Assembly: GCF_014235765.1 (NCBI RefSeq)
Contig: NZ_JACMYH010000001.1
Span: 248,001 to 312,000 of the forward strand
Direction of reading: 5' to 3'
DNA: 64,000 nt
Source: Pseudomonas baltica
GTDB lineage: Bacteria; Pseudomonadota; Gammaproteobacteria; Pseudomonadales; Pseudomonadaceae
A program made the translations under genes and the position numbers. The notes below the pieces were generated by a model. It made no database searches, had not been told where the DNA came from, and saw only the letters and a list, made by a program, of their open reading frames with translations. Of this stretch, positions 31,654 to 41,621 are shown one piece after another. How positions within the stretch are numbered: position 1 is the first letter of the stretch; each line of letters opens with the position of its first letter.

Positions 31654-32505
31654 ATGTTCGATTGGGAAGATCTGAGGCACTTTGCGGCCTTCGTGCGGGC
31701 GGGCTCGTTGACGGCGGCGGCCAGGGCGCTGGCGGTGGACCATGCCACCGTGGCGCGGCGCATTGCGTCACTGGAAACCGCGCTCAACCTCAAGCTGGTC
31801 GATCGCCGCTCGCGTGCCTACGTGCTGACCCACCAAGGGTTACGGATTGCCGAGTTCGCCGAGCAGATGAGCACCTCTTCGTTCGCTCTCGAGCATTACG
31901 CGGGCGCCGATCAGCCGGACGTGCAGGGCGAAGTGGTGCTGTCGGCACCGCCCGTATTGCTGGGCAGCCTGATTGCGCCCCACGCCGGTACCCTGCTGGC
32001 GCAGCATCCGGCGTTGTCGCTGCGCCTGGTGGGCACCAAATCGCGCACCTCGCTGGCGCGCCGGGAGGCAGACGTCGCCGTCAGCCTGGCCCGGCCGCTG
32101 GAGTCGACATTGGTGGCGAGTCTGCTCGGGCACCTGGACTATGCGCTGTACGCCAGCCCTGCCTACCTGGCGCAGGCAGCGAAGCCGCGCTTCATTGGCT
32201 ACGACGCTTCGCAGGCCAAATCCCTTCAGCATCGCTGGCTGGTCGAGCAGGCCGAGGACGGCGAATTCGTGCTGTGCAGCAATGACCTGCGCGTGCAGGC
32301 ACTGGCCGCCGCCGGCGCCGCGGGTATCGTCTGCCTGCCGGCGTTCATTGCCGCCGAACATGGCCTGCAACGGGTCGACCCTGAAGCGGCCACCTTGAAC
32401 ATCGAGGTCTGGATGGCGTTCCACGAAGACGTGCGCGCCACGCCACGCATCCAGGCGGTCAGCGAATTCGTGCGGCATTGCATGGCAGTGCTGCCACGCT
32501 TGTGA
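31654..32505 (+). CDS. LysR-family transcriptional regulator
   Basis: The 283-residue regulator begins MFDWEDLRHFAAFVRAGSLT, with the winged helix in the first 65 residues (AAARALAVDHATVARRIASLE). The substrate domain contains VVLSAPPVLLGSLIAPH and EADVAVSLARPLES. The ATG at 31654 has GCGAGG upstream; the open frame begins inside the REP element and that part is ignored. The aldo-keto reductase gene lies 110 bases downstream on the same strand and may be its target. Confidence 0.91.
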   Translation: MFDWEDLRHFAAFVRAGSLTAAARALAVDHATVARRIASLETALNLKLVDRRSRAYVLTHQGLRIAEFAEQMSTSSFALEHYAGADQPDVQGEVVLSAPPVLLGSLIAPHAGTLLAQHPALSLRLVGTKSRTSLARREADVAVSLARPLESTLVASLLGHLDYALYASPAYLAQAAKPRFIGYDASQAKSLQHRWLVEQAEDGEFVLCSNDLRVQALAAAGAAGIVCLPAFIAAEHGLQRVDPEAATLNIEVWMAFHEDVRATPRIQAVSEFVRHCMAVLPRL

Positions 32506-32615
32506 ATTTCTGCATAGCTCAGGTGCGACGCCTGGGGGTTATATCCGATAGGAGTGGGCGCTAAGGTAAAGGCATCGGACCGGCATGTCGCGCGGTCCTC
32601 CGCAGGAGCCTCTCC

Positions 32616-33611
32616 ATGAACTACGTCAAGCTGGGCAACACCGGCCTGGACATCTCCCGCCTGTGCCTGGGCTGCATGACCTTCGGCGAGCCCGATGCCG
32701 GCACCCACCCCTGGACCTTGGGCGAGGATGCCAGTCGGCCGATCATCAAGCATGCGGTGGAGCAGGGCATCAACTTCTTCGACACGGCCAACAGTTACTC
32801 GGCCGGCACTTCCGAAGTCATCGTCGGCAAATTGCTCAAGGAGTTCACCCGTCGCGAGGAAACCGTGATCGCCACCAAGGTGTTCTTTCCGGCCAACATG
32901 TGGGAAGGCTCGAAAAAGCCCAATGAGCAGGGCCTGTCGCGCAAGGCGATCATGGCCAGCATCGATGCCAGCCTGCAGCGGCTGGGCACCGACTACGTCG
33001 ATCTTTATCAGATCCATCGCTGGGACTATCACACGCCCATCGAAGAAACCATGGAAGCCCTGCACGACGTGGTGAAAGCGGGCAAGGCGCGCTACATCGG
33101 GGCCTCGTCGATGTACGCCTGGCAGTTCGCCAAGGCCCAACAGGTCGCGGCCAGCCACGGTTGGAGCCGGTTCGTCTCGATGCAGAACTACCTCAACCTC
33201 ATCTATCGCGAAGAAGAGCGCGAAATGATTCCCCTGTGCCTGGATCAGGGCGTCGGCCTGATGCCCTGGAGCCCGATGGCCCGCGGCCGGCTGACGCGCC
33301 CGCACGGCGTGCAGACCGAACGCACCCGCACCGACATTTCCGGGCAGTCGTTCTATGCTGCCACCGAGGTCGAGGATGGCAAGGTGATCGACGTGGTCGA
33401 GCAGATCGCCAAGGAACGCGGCGTGCCCATGGCGCAGGTGGCGCTGGCGTGGGTGTTGAACAAGCGCGGCGTGTCGGCGCCCATCGTCGGTGCTTCCAAG
33501 GCCGTGCAGTTGGACGATGCCCTGGCTGCACTGCAACTGTCGTTGAGCGAAGAGGAAACGGCGCGCCTCGAAGGCCCCTACGTGCCACACGTGGTGACCG
33601 GTTTTGCCTGA
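32616..33611 (+). CDS. Aldo/keto reductase
   Basis: The 331-residue TIM-barrel oxidoreductase uses NADPH to reduce aldehydes or ketones. The tetrad is visible: Asp and Tyr in NFFDTANSYSAG, Lys in VIATKVFF, His in LYQIHRWDYH. The NADP site includes VGASKAVQLDDALAAL near the C-terminus. The gene follows a 110-base leader with a good binding site (GCAGGAGCC). The overall pattern is close to the YajO/Gcy-like group. The substrate is unknown. Confidence 0.92.
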   Translation: MNYVKLGNTGLDISRLCLGCMTFGEPDAGTHPWTLGEDASRPIIKHAVEQGINFFDTANSYSAGTSEVIVGKLLKEFTRREETVIATKVFFPANMWEGSKKPNEQGLSRKAIMASIDASLQRLGTDYVDLYQIHRWDYHTPIEETMEALHDVVKAGKARYIGASSMYAWQFAKAQQVAASHGWSRFVSMQNYLNLIYREEEREMIPLCLDQGVGLMPWSPMARGRLTRPHGVQTERTRTDISGQSFYAATEVEDGKVIDVVEQIAKERGVPMAQVALAWVLNKRGVSAPIVGASKAVQLDDALAALQLSLSEEETARLEGPYVPHVVTGFA

Positions 33612-33689
33612 CAGCGCTGGGCGCAGGTGGGTCGCCGAAGAATCGCGCGGATGCTATCGTTGCTGGGCGATCCACTGCCCGAGTTGAAC

Positions 33690-35726
33690 ATGACCCACCC
33701 GTTTCCCTTTTCCCGAGAGGGCATGAGCGAGAAAGTACGCTGCCACGACTGGGCCGGGACGCCGCTGGGGCCGATCCACAGTTGGCCTGCCGTGTTGCGC
33801 ATTGCCGTCGATATGCTGCTGGCATCGCGGTTCCCCGGCTGCCTTGCCTGGGGAGCCGAGCGCATCATGTTCTACAACGATGCGTTCAAACCTCTGCTGC
33901 AAGGCAAGCCACAAGCACTGGGCTTGCCGCTCAGCACTGTCTGGAGCGAGGTCTGGGACGACATCGAGCCGATCGTGACGCGCGCCTTCGAGGGCGAAGC
34001 GACCTTCATCGAGGACTTCCCGCTGGTCATCCAGCGCAACGGCAGAGCCGAGCAGGCGTATTTCACGTTCTGCTACAGCCCGGTACGCGACGAACATGGC
34101 ACCATCGTGGGCATGCTCGACACGGTCATCGAAACCACTGCAACATTGCAGGCCAGGGACAAGGCCGAGCAGGCAGCCGAAGGCTTCGAGCGTGAAGCCA
34201 TGGCGCGCACGGCCGAACGCAACCGCTTCTGGGACCTTTCATCCGACATCATGTTGGTGGCCAGCCGCAGGCTCGAAATCACAGCCATCAATCCGGCCTG
34301 GTCGCGGGTGCTGGGCTGGAGCGCCGAGGACCTGGTTGGCCGGCACGCCATCGACCTGATCCACCCCGACGATCATGAAGCGGTAGCGGTCGCGATGGTG
34401 CCGCTGTATCGCGGCGAACGCCTGCATGACATGACCTGCCGCCTGCGCCACCGCGACGGCAGCTACCGTTGGATCGCCTGGGCAGCGGTGCCTGCCGAAG
34501 ACTCGTTCCACTCCGTAGGCCGCGACGTGACCGAAGAGCGCGAGCGTGCGCTGCTGCTGCAGCAGGTCGAAGAGCAACTGCGCCACAGCCTCAAGATGGA
34601 AGCGGTCGGGCAGTTGACCGGCGGGCTTGCCCACGACTTCAACAACCTGCTGACCGGCATCAGTGCCAGCCTGGAACTGCTGCGTCAACGTGTCGAGCAG
34701 GGCCGCATCGGCGAGCTCAAACGTTACATCGACGCTGCACAGGGGGCCTCGGCCCGGGCCGCCACCCTGACTCATCGGCTGCTGGCGTTCTCGCGTCGTC
34801 AAACCCTGGCACCACGGGCTGTCGAGCCCAAGGCCCTGATCGCCGACCTCGAAGACCTGGTACGCCAGACGCTGGGCCCGAGCATCGAGTTCAGTGCCCA
34901 GAGTGACGACGATGTCTGGTGGGTGCGCGTGGACGCCAACCAGTTGGAAAGCGCGCTGCTCAACCTCTGCATCAACGCCCGTGATGCAATGCCGGGGGGC
35001 GGCAGCCTGTGGTTGCGCGCGCGCAATCACCATCAGTTCGCCCGAGCCCGCACCGAGAACGATCTGCAGCCGGGCCAGTACGTGTGCCTGAGTGTGACCG
35101 ACAGCGGCACCGGCATGGATCCGCAGACCATCGCACGGGTATTCGATCCGTTCTTCACCACCAAGCCATTGGGTCAGGGCACCGGCCTGGGCCTGTCGAT
35201 GGTGTACGGCTTCGTACGCCAGTCGGGCGGGCAGATTCGCGTCGATTCCTCACTGGGGCAGGGCACCGCAATGCACCTGTTCCTGCCGCGACACACCGGC
35301 GAGATCGGTGCGACGCTGCCGGTACTGACCGGAGCCCTGATAGACACCGAAGCCACCGGTGAAACCATCGTTTTGATCGACGACGAAGGAACGTTGCGGC
35401 AGATGGTGGGCGAGGCGTTGCGGGAGAAGGGCTATCGAGTGCTGGAAGCGGCCAATGGCGTAGAGGGCCTGTCACTGGTGCAAGGCGGCCTGAAGGCCGA
35501 CCTGTTGATCACCGATATCGGCTTGCCGGGTGGGCTCGATGGTCGTCAGGTGGCGGATGCTGCCTGGGCGATGGAGCCGGGTCTGAAGGTACTGTTCATT
35601 ACCGGCTATGTGGATCAGACCGCAGCCATGGACGAGTTGCCCGAAGCTGTTGCTCATGTGCTGACCAAGCCGTTCAGCCTGGACCACCTGACCCACACCG
35701 TGCGCTCGATGTTGGTCAGGCGTTAG
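33690..35726 (+). CDS. Hybrid sensor histidine kinase with two PAS domains and receiver
   Basis: The protein has about 678 residues from the chosen ATG; an ATG at 33651 would add 13. In order: an N-terminal PAS-like region ([20 protein letters not shown], about 20-150), a PAS domain (about 185-300, [19 protein letters not shown]), HisKA with the phosphoacceptor histidine in [15 protein letters not shown], an HATPase domain ([28 protein letters not shown]), and a C-terminal receiver with acceptor Asp in [14 protein letters not shown]. No membrane helix is seen, so it is cytoplasmic. No separate response regulator lies next to it. The signal is unknown; the PAS content would suit light, redox or small ligands. 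Confidence 0.9.
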   Translation: MTHPFPFSREGMSEKVRCHDWAGTPLGPIHSWPAVLRIAVDMLLASRFPGCLAWGAERIMFYNDAFKPLLQGKPQALGLPLSTVWSEVWDDIEPIVTRAFEGEATFIEDFPLVIQRNGRAEQAYFTFCYSPVRDEHGTIVGMLDTVIETTATLQARDKAEQAAEGFEREAMARTAERNRFWDLSSDIMLVASRRLEITAINPAWSRVLGWSAEDLVGRHAIDLIHPDDHEAVAVAMVPLYRGERLHDMTCRLRHRDGSYRWIAWAAVPAEDSFHSVGRDVTEERERALLLQQVEEQLRHSLKMEAVGQLTGGLAHDFNNLLTGISASLELLRQRVEQGRIGELKRYIDAAQGASARAATLTHRLLAFSRRQTLAPRAVEPKALIADLEDLVRQTLGPSIEFSAQSDDDVWWVRVDANQLESALLNLCINARDAMPGGGSLWLRARNHHQFARARTENDLQPGQYVCLSVTDSGTGMDPQTIARVFDPFFTTKPLGQGTGLGLSMVYGFVRQSGGQIRVDSSLGQGTAMHLFLPRHTGEIGATLPVLTGALIDTEATGETIVLIDDEGTLRQMVGEALREKGYRVLEAANGVEGLSLVQGGLKADLLITDIGLPGGLDGRQVADAAWAMEPGLKVLFITGYVDQTAAMDELPEAVAHVLTKPFSLDHLTHTVRSMLVRR

Positions 35727-35735
35727 CTCATACCG

Positions 35736-36734
35736 CTATCCGGCGCCGCTGCTGGCGCCCGATTCGCGGTCTTTCTCGATGGTTCGGGTGCGTTTCTCCA
35801 GCACCAGGTACACCACGCAGGCAATCGCCAGCGGCAGCAGGAAATACAGCGCCCGGTAGGCGATCAATGCGGCCAGCAGCGCACCTTTGGAGTATTGCCC
35901 TTGCAGCAGGGTGATGAAGATGGTCTCCAGCACACCCAGGCCGGCTGGGATATGGGTGATCACACCGGCAATGCTGCTGATCAGCAGGATCGCCAGAATG
36001 GTCGGGTAGCCGACTTTCTCGGGCAGCAGCGACCACACCAGCAAGCCCATCAGGCTCCAGTTCAACGCTCCCAGACAAGCTTGGGTCAGCGCCATCTTGA
36101 ACGACGGCAGGAGGATCTCCTGCTTGCGTATCGTCCAGGTGCGTTTCTTCGAGAAGCGGCAGGCCGCCAGGTACGCCAGGCCAAGCAGGATGATCACCAC
36201 GCCGATGATCTGCAGCCCGGTACTGCCGATCTTGAAACCTTCGGGAAGCGCCGGCAGGCCCATGGCGAACAGTGTACCGGCCACGAACAGGTAGCCCAGC
36301 CAGTTGGTGATCAGACACAGGCTGAGAATCTTGGTAATGGCCGGCACATCCAGACCCAGCTTGGAGTACAGGCGATAACGCAGGGCAATCCCACCGACCC
36401 ACGAGCCCAGGTTGAGGTTGAACGCATAGCACACGAAGGCCAATGGCAGTACCTGCCGACTGGGCACTTCGTGGCCGATATAACGCTTGGCCAGCAAGTC
36501 ATAGCTGGCGAACGTCAGGTAGCTGGCTGCGACGATGCCGGCACCGATCAACAAGGTACTCATCTTGTAGGAGCTCAGCGCATGCTTGACCTCCTGCCAG
36601 TCGAGGTTTTTCACCAGCATGAACACCAGCACCGGGACCAGGATGAAGCACAGCACGGTCATGATGCGCTTGGCCCATACCCACTTGCTGGATTTCGGCG
36701 AGGCCTTCGGCGCGCTCTGCGATGAAGTCGTCAT
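35736..36734 (-). CDS. ybhN: YbhN/UPF0104-type integral membrane protein
   Basis: The 332-residue protein has about eight hydrophobic helices and resembles the membrane part of lysylphosphatidylglycerol synthase: ASYDLLAKRYIGHEVPSRQ, LNLGSWVGGIALRYRLYSKLG and ITHIPAGLGVLETIFITLL. E. coli ybhN follows clsB in the same order as here (ybhP-clsB-ybhN). The ATG at 36734 overlaps the clsB stop by four bases. A role in phospholipid handling beside the cardiolipin synthase is suggested by context only. The upstream extension of this frame overlaps clsB and is not coding. Confidence 0.87.
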   Translation of the reverse strand: MTTSSQSAPKASPKSSKWVWAKRIMTVLCFILVPVLVFMLVKNLDWQEVKHALSSYKMSTLLIGAGIVAASYLTFASYDLLAKRYIGHEVPSRQVLPLAFVCYAFNLNLGSWVGGIALRYRLYSKLGLDVPAITKILSLCLITNWLGYLFVAGTLFAMGLPALPEGFKIGSTGLQIIGVVIILLGLAYLAACRFSKKRTWTIRKQEILLPSFKMALTQACLGALNWSLMGLLVWSLLPEKVGYPTILAILLISSIAGVITHIPAGLGVLETIFITLLQGQYSKGALLAALIAYRALYFLLPLAIACVVYLVLEKRTRTIEKDRESGASSGAG

Positions 36735-37969
36735 ACCGTCTCCTTGTGATCCAGCGACGGCGCCTGGCAATGCTGCGGTTCGACATCGATCAACGGCACC
36801 AGCTTGGGCGAGTGCGCTGGAATGAACCCCACCATGGCCGGAAAGTGGCGCAGGAAGTGGAAGGTGAGGAAGATGATCGGCGCGCGCCACCAGTACCCAC
36901 GCAGAACCCGTTGCAGGCTGATCGACTTGCAGGTGCTTTCGGCCAGTTCCTGCAGGTGATCGTGCAGCCGCTGGTTGAAACGGCGGTCGTTGATGATCAG
37001 GTTGCCTTCCAGGTTGAGCGACAGGCTCAGCGGATCGAGGTTGCTGGAACCAACGGTCGACCATTCCCGGTCCACCACCGCGACCTTGCCATGCAGCGGA
37101 CGCTGGCAGTACTCGCGGATGACCACGCCGTCACGCAGCAGATAGTTGTAGAGCAGGCGCGAGCACAGGCGCACCAGCGGCATGTCGGGCATGCCCTGCA
37201 GAATCAGGGTCACGTGGACACCGCGGCGGGCCGCGTTGCGCAGTTCGCGCAGAAAACGGTAGCCGGGGAAGAAGTAGGCGTTGGCGATGATGATCCGTTC
37301 ACGCGCACCACGAATCGCCTTGAGGTAATGGTCCTCGATATCGGTGGTGTGCTCGTTATTGTCGCGAATGGTCAGCAGCAGCCGCGCGCTGGCGCTGTCG
37401 GCATCGGGCGACGGGCTGCGCGAGCGCCATGGCGCACGATCGCGCACGACCTTGCTGGTGCGGTCGAGCAGTGCCAGGGTGGCTCGGTGCAGGTCGGCCA
37501 CGATGGGGCCTCGTACACGCACGGCATAGTCCTGCTTGGCCATTGGGTCGCCGGAGTCGGCCAAGTGGTCGGAACTGTAGTTGATGCCACCGACGAAACC
37601 GATTTCGCCGTCGATGACCGCAATCTTGCGGTGCAGCCGACGAAACAGGTTGGTGCGTACGCCCATTACCCGCGGCTGCGGGTCGAAGGCCAGCAGTTTC
37701 ACGCCCGCATCGGACAGCTCGCGCAGGAACTGCGTGCTCAGCTCCGCCGTGCCGTAACCGTCCACCAGCACTTCCACACGCACACCGCGTTGCGCCGCTT
37801 CGATCAGCACCCGCTGCAAATCCTTGCCTACTTCATCTTCATAGATGATGAAGGTTTCGATCAACACTTCGTCTCGAGCCTGGCCGATAGCCTCGAACAC
37901 CGCCGGGAAGAACTCCTCGCCGTTGATCAGCAACTGGATTTCATTGTTGTCACGCCATTGCTCGCTCAT
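36731..37969 (-). CDS. clsB: Cardiolipin synthase B
   Basis: This phospholipase D superfamily enzyme makes cardiolipin at the inner membrane. The 412-residue protein carries two HKD motifs: LHRKIAVIDGEIGFVGGINY (about residue 120) and LHGKVAVVDREWSTVGSSN (about residue 300). There is no N-terminal membrane anchor, as in ClsB rather than ClsA. It overlaps ybhP upstream and ybhN downstream by four bases each, a tight three-gene operon conserved with E. coli. Confidence 0.93.
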   Translation of the reverse strand: MSEQWRDNNEIQLLINGEEFFPAVFEAIGQARDEVLIETFIIYEDEVGKDLQRVLIEAAQRGVRVEVLVDGYGTAELSTQFLRELSDAGVKLLAFDPQPRVMGVRTNLFRRLHRKIAVIDGEIGFVGGINYSSDHLADSGDPMAKQDYAVRVRGPIVADLHRATLALLDRTSKVVRDRAPWRSRSPSPDADSASARLLLTIRDNNEHTTDIEDHYLKAIRGARERIIIANAYFFPGYRFLRELRNAARRGVHVTLILQGMPDMPLVRLCSRLLYNYLLRDGVVIREYCQRPLHGKVAVVDREWSTVGSSNLDPLSLSLNLEGNLIINDRRFNQRLHDHLQELAESTCKSISLQRVLRGYWWRAPIIFLTFHFLRHFPAMVGFIPAHSPKLVPLIDVEPQHCQAPSLDHKETV

Positions 37970-38748
37970 AGGCGAACCTCCACTGCGAGGGGCACATGAT
38001 CGGAAAGATGGGACCAGGGTTTGCGCGACAGCACCTTGGGCAGGTGGGCTGTCGCGTTGCGAATGTAGATGCGGTCGAGCCTGAGCAGCGGCAGCCGGGC
38101 CGGGAACGTCTTCGCCGCGCTGCCGAAGGCTTCGACGAACACTTCGGTCATGTGGCAGCTCGCCAGGGCTTCGTCGGCACGCACGCGCCAGTCGTTGAAG
38201 TCGCCGGCGACGATGACGGCAGCTTTTGGATCAAGGCTGTCGAGCAACTGGCAGAGCAACTTCAGTTGCTGCTGGCGCTGGCCTTCGCGCAGCCCCAGGT
38301 GCACGCAGATGGTGTGCACTTCTCCATGCCCCGGTACGGCCAGCACCGAATGCAGCAGGCCACGCTCTTCGGTGCCATTGACGCTGACATCGAGGTTTTC
38401 GTGGCGCACGATGGGAAACTTGGACAGCAGCGCGTTGCCGTGGTCGCCGTCCGGGTATACCGCGTTGCGGCCGTAGGCGTACACCGGCCACATGCTGTCG
38501 GCGAGAAATTCGTATTGGGGAACGTCCGACCAGTTGTCGTAGCGCTGCCCATGGGAGCGATGCATCCCGAGCACTTCCTGCAGGAACACCACGTCGGCGC
38601 CCAGCGTGCGAACAGCCTCGCGCAACTCGGGCAGCACGAAGCGCCGGTTCAGCGGGCTGAAGCCCTTGTGGGTATTGACCGTCAGAACATGCAGGGAAGT
38701 TACCGCCACAGCGTCCTGGGGTAACGGCTGAGGATTGGGGGTGGTCAT
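37966..38748 (-). CDS. ybhP: Endonuclease/exonuclease/phosphatase family protein YbhP
   Basis: The 260-residue protein has the family motifs in order: LTVNTHKGFSPLNRRF, DVVFLQEVLG, HTICVHLGLREGQRQ, VIVAGDFNDWR and LSDHVPLAVEVRL with the catalytic histidine. It is the first gene of ybhP-clsB-ybhN and overlaps clsB by four bases. Relatives include DNases and phosphodiesterases such as sphingomyelinases; beside a cardiolipin synthase a lipid phosphodiester substrate is conceivable. Confidence 0.9.
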   Translation of the reverse strand: MTTPNPQPLPQDAVAVTSLHVLTVNTHKGFSPLNRRFVLPELREAVRTLGADVVFLQEVLGMHRSHGQRYDNWSDVPQYEFLADSMWPVYAYGRNAVYPDGDHGNALLSKFPIVRHENLDVSVNGTEERGLLHSVLAVPGHGEVHTICVHLGLREGQRQQQLKLLCQLLDSLDPKAAVIVAGDFNDWRVRADEALASCHMTEVFVEAFGSAAKTFPARLPLLRLDRIYIRNATAHLPKVLSRKPWSHLSDHVPLAVEVRL

Positions 38749-38944
38749 TCTGAAGCTCCTGAGGGGACGACAGGGGCACTTTGGCCCCTATGGTCCGACT
38801 CGGAAGCGATTGTGAAGGTTCAACGGTGCCATCATTGGAGACCAGGCCCATGTCGGAGCGACCTGATGCTGTAGAAAATGCGTTTCACAGACGCGCTAAA
38901 ATGATCGAGGGTATTTGTGGAGCAACAGTCAGCTGAACCATGAA

Positions 38945-39370
38945 TCACTTGGCAAACAGCTGGCTCATGTCCTTGAAGGCCTTGAACTCCAGCGCGTTGC
39001 CGCAGGGGTCGAACAGGAACATGGTGGCCTGCTCGCCGACCTGGCCCTGGAAGCGGATGTAGGGTTCGATCACGAACTCGGTTCCGCGCGCCCTCAAGCG
39101 CTCTGCCAGGGCCTCCCACTGCGCCCATTCCAGAATGATGCCGAAGTGCGGGACCGGTACGTTGTGCCCGTCTACCGCGTTGCTGTGCACGCTTTCCTGT
39201 GAAGCCGTCTTGGGATGCTCATGGATGACCAATTGATGGCCGTAGAAATCGAAGTCTACCCACTGTGCGCTCGAGCGGCCTTCGGCAAGACCGAACACCT
39301 CGCCGTAAAAGTGACGGGTGGCGGCCAGGTCGTACACGGGGATTGCAAGGTGGAAGGGCGAAAGGCTCAC
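38945..39370 (-). CDS. VOC-family (glyoxalase/dioxygenase-like) protein
   Basis: The 141-residue protein has the vicinal oxygen chelate fold: [22 protein letters not shown] at the start and [18 protein letters not shown] at the end, with metal ligands His and Glu in these two blocks. The GTG at 39370 is chosen because AAGGAAA lies six bases upstream and the next possible start has no signal. No catabolic partner is adjacent except the LysR gene about 120 bases away on the same strand. The substrate is unknown. Confidence 0.87.
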   Translation of the reverse strand: MSLSPFHLAIPVYDLAATRHFYGEVFGLAEGRSSAQWVDFDFYGHQLVIHEHPKTASQESVHSNAVDGHNVPVPHFGIILEWAQWEALAERLRARGTEFVIEPYIRFQGQVGEQATMFLFDPCGNALEFKAFKDMSQLFAK

Positions 39371-39492
39371 GGTGATTTCCTTTGGACTGGTTTTGATTTT
39401 TATCAATTCTTATCCGGAAATACCCCGAGTGAAAGCGCAAATCTTGGGTTCCGAGCTCCAATTATTCTGATGAATCAAGCGTTCGTTAAGCC

Positions 39493-40356
39493 TTATACCG
39501 CCTGCAAAACGCAGTCTCGAAACAGATTGAACAGCGGTGAATGCTTTTGTCGGTACTTGGCTAGCAGCACGATTTCTCTGAAAAACGTCAGCTCACGCAG
39601 CTCCAGCACTCTCACGTTCTCCGAATGTTCGAGCCATAGACCCGCTTTGGGTACCAACGAAACACCCAGCCCACTGCGCACCATCTTTACAATTGCATCC
39701 AGCTCATCCAATTCCAGGGTTTGGCGAACGTGGATCTTTTGTTCCTTGAGAAACTGGGTGACCAGGCGGCCGCCGAACGATCCGCGGTCATACCGCACGA
39801 AGGGCTGTTCTGCGAGAAGCTTGAGCGGATCATCGCCTGCTACATCCTTGGCGGTGATCAGCACGAACGCCTCGCGCGCGATCACTTCGGCCTGCAGATC
39901 CTTGGGTAGCGAGAAGGGCGGTTTGATCATGATGGCCAGGTCCAGCTCACCTGCATCCACCTGGCTGAGCAGGTTCAACGAAACGCCTGGCACCAGGTGG
40001 GTTTCAATGAACGGCGCCTGGGCTTTCAAGGCCACCAATGCCTGCGGCAGGATACCGGTCTGAACCGTGCCGATGGCGCCGATGCGCAACGAGCCCTGGA
40101 AACCATTGGCACTGTCGGCCGCGCCCATTTGCTCGAAGAGGCGCAGGATTTCTTCGCCCATTGGTATGGCGCGTTGGCCTGCCGAATTGAGGGTGGCGGA
40201 GCGGCCTGTGCGGTCGAACAGCTTGACGCCGAGTGTTTCCTCGAGACTTCTGATCTGCGCACTGACGGCTGACTGGGTCAGCCCGACCTGCTGGCCGGCG
40301 GCGGCGAACGTGCCTCGTTGGGCAACGCAGATGAAGGTCTTCAGTTCTCGGATCAT
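39493..40356 (-). CDS. LysR-family transcriptional regulator
   Basis: The 287-residue regulator begins MIRELKTFICVAQRGTFAAAGQQVGLTQ and continues SAVSAQIRSLEETLGVKLF, a standard winged helix. The effector domain begins near residue 92 (LRIGAIGTVQTGILPQAL) and contains ELDLAIMIKPPFSLP. It lies upstream of the VOC gene on the same strand, which could be its target or an unrelated neighbour. The 194 bases between it and the AraC gene hold nothing recognisable. Confidence 0.91.
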   Translation of the reverse strand: MIRELKTFICVAQRGTFAAAGQQVGLTQSAVSAQIRSLEETLGVKLFDRTGRSATLNSAGQRAIPMGEEILRLFEQMGAADSANGFQGSLRIGAIGTVQTGILPQALVALKAQAPFIETHLVPGVSLNLLSQVDAGELDLAIMIKPPFSLPKDLQAEVIAREAFVLITAKDVAGDDPLKLLAEQPFVRYDRGSFGGRLVTQFLKEQKIHVRQTLELDELDAIVKMVRSGLGVSLVPKAGLWLEHSENVRVLELRELTFFREIVLLAKYRQKHSPLFNLFRDCVLQAV

Positions 40357-40550
40357 GGGGTGCCTTGGTGTGTTGTCGGATGGTTGCGCGATGACGGGAT
40401 ATTCAGAAACTATCCTGGTCCTCGAAAAGCGTTCTGACTGTACTTCAGGGCGGCATTTACAGCCTGAAAAAGCCTATGTTGCTCGCAGTTTCGCCCCTCA
40501 TTTTCACCGGGTGTAGCAGCATTCACGAGTTGCTATTTCTGTTGCTTCCA

Positions 40551-41519
40551 CTACCTGCGTTCGGCTTGCCTCACCTTACGGCTCAGTCCAGGCGTTTTGC
40601 CGGTAATGCGTTTGAATGCGCGGCTGAACGCGGCCTGGGAGGTGTATCCCAAGCGCTGCGCCACCTCTTCGATCGGCAGCCTGTCCAAGGTTAGCCACTG
40701 GCTTGCAAGGCGCATTCGCAGCTCGGTCACGTAGCGCAGCGGCGTCATGCCAACCGTCACCTGGAAGCGCTCCGCGAAGGCTGAACGCGAGGTATTGCAG
40801 TGCTCGGCCAACTGCGCGACGGTCCAGTCCCGACCCGGTTGTTGATGAAGCGCCAGCAGTGCACCGGCGAGGCGTGGGTCGCGCAAGGCCGCGACGAGCC
40901 CAGAGGCATTGCCGCAGGCGCACTCGACCCAGCCTCGAACGACCATGGCAGCCACCACGTCGGCCAACCGCGCAAGGATACCGGCGAAACCGATACGGGC
41001 GGCGCTGACCTCGCGCTCCATGGTGGCCAGAATCGGCACCAGCCCCGGGTAACGCTGGCCGCCGGCATCGATCAGCATCAGCCCCGGCATCAACCGGCCA
41101 AGGCCATGGAGGCTGCCCAGTTCAAACTCCATGCAAGCGCTGAACAATATTGTGCTTGGCGTGGCGCTGGCATCGGTTCCGGTATCCACTTCGCTGACGG
41201 TATCACCGAGCGGTGCGCTGTCCAGACGGTCGATGTCTTGAACAGGCGCGTGCGGATGAGAAAGCAGTTGATGGGCTGCCCCATGGGAGATGAACACGGC
41301 ATTGCCGGCAGATAGCGCGTAGGTGCTGCCATCCTCCATTTGCAGCACCGCATCGCCGACGGCGATGAAGTGGAACCAGGCGTGCCCGGACTTTTCCGCG
41401 AAACCCAAACCGAAAGTGGGGCCCGCCTGGATACGCCGGTACTCGACGCCACGCAATCGCATGCCGCGCAACAGTTCGTTGATGAGATCCGAGGAAAGAG
41501 CAAACTGATCTGCAGACAT
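40551..41519 (-). CDS. AraC-family regulator with N-terminal cupin
   Basis: The 322-residue protein has an AraC-type cupin ligand domain (residues about 10-190; GHAWFHFIAVGDAVLQM, ALSAGNAVFISHGAAHQL) and two C-terminal helix-turn-helix motifs (WTVAQLAEHCNTSRSAFAERF and LPIEEVAQRLGYTSQAAFSRAF). It is divergent from an MFS exporter gene, the usual arrangement in which this subfamily controls its neighbour. A tandem AGATCAT repeat lies between them. Confidence 0.92.
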   Translation of the reverse strand: MSADQFALSSDLINELLRGMRLRGVEYRRIQAGPTFGLGFAEKSGHAWFHFIAVGDAVLQMEDGSTYALSAGNAVFISHGAAHQLLSHPHAPVQDIDRLDSAPLGDTVSEVDTGTDASATPSTILFSACMEFELGSLHGLGRLMPGLMLIDAGGQRYPGLVPILATMEREVSAARIGFAGILARLADVVAAMVVRGWVECACGNASGLVAALRDPRLAGALLALHQQPGRDWTVAQLAEHCNTSRSAFAERFQVTVGMTPLRYVTELRMRLASQWLTLDRLPIEEVAQRLGYTSQAAFSRAFKRITGKTPGLSRKVRQAERR

Positions 41520-41553
41520 CGTTCAGGTGTTTCGGTCAAAAACCAGAGATTCC

Positions 41554-41575
41554 AGATCATAGATCATCCAGATCT
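41554..41575. promoter_or_regulatory. Tandem AGATCAT repeat between araC-type and MFS genes
   Basis: AGATCAT occurs twice in a row (41554-41567) and is followed by CCAGATCT. AraC-type regulators bind direct repeats near their target promoters, and this is the only such repeat in the 102-base divergent gap, so it may be the operator for the MFS gene. Confidence 0.4.
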
Positions 41576-41621
41576 CGGCGCCTAGACTTCCGCTCGTAAT
41601 CAAGATTGGGAGATCTGAGCA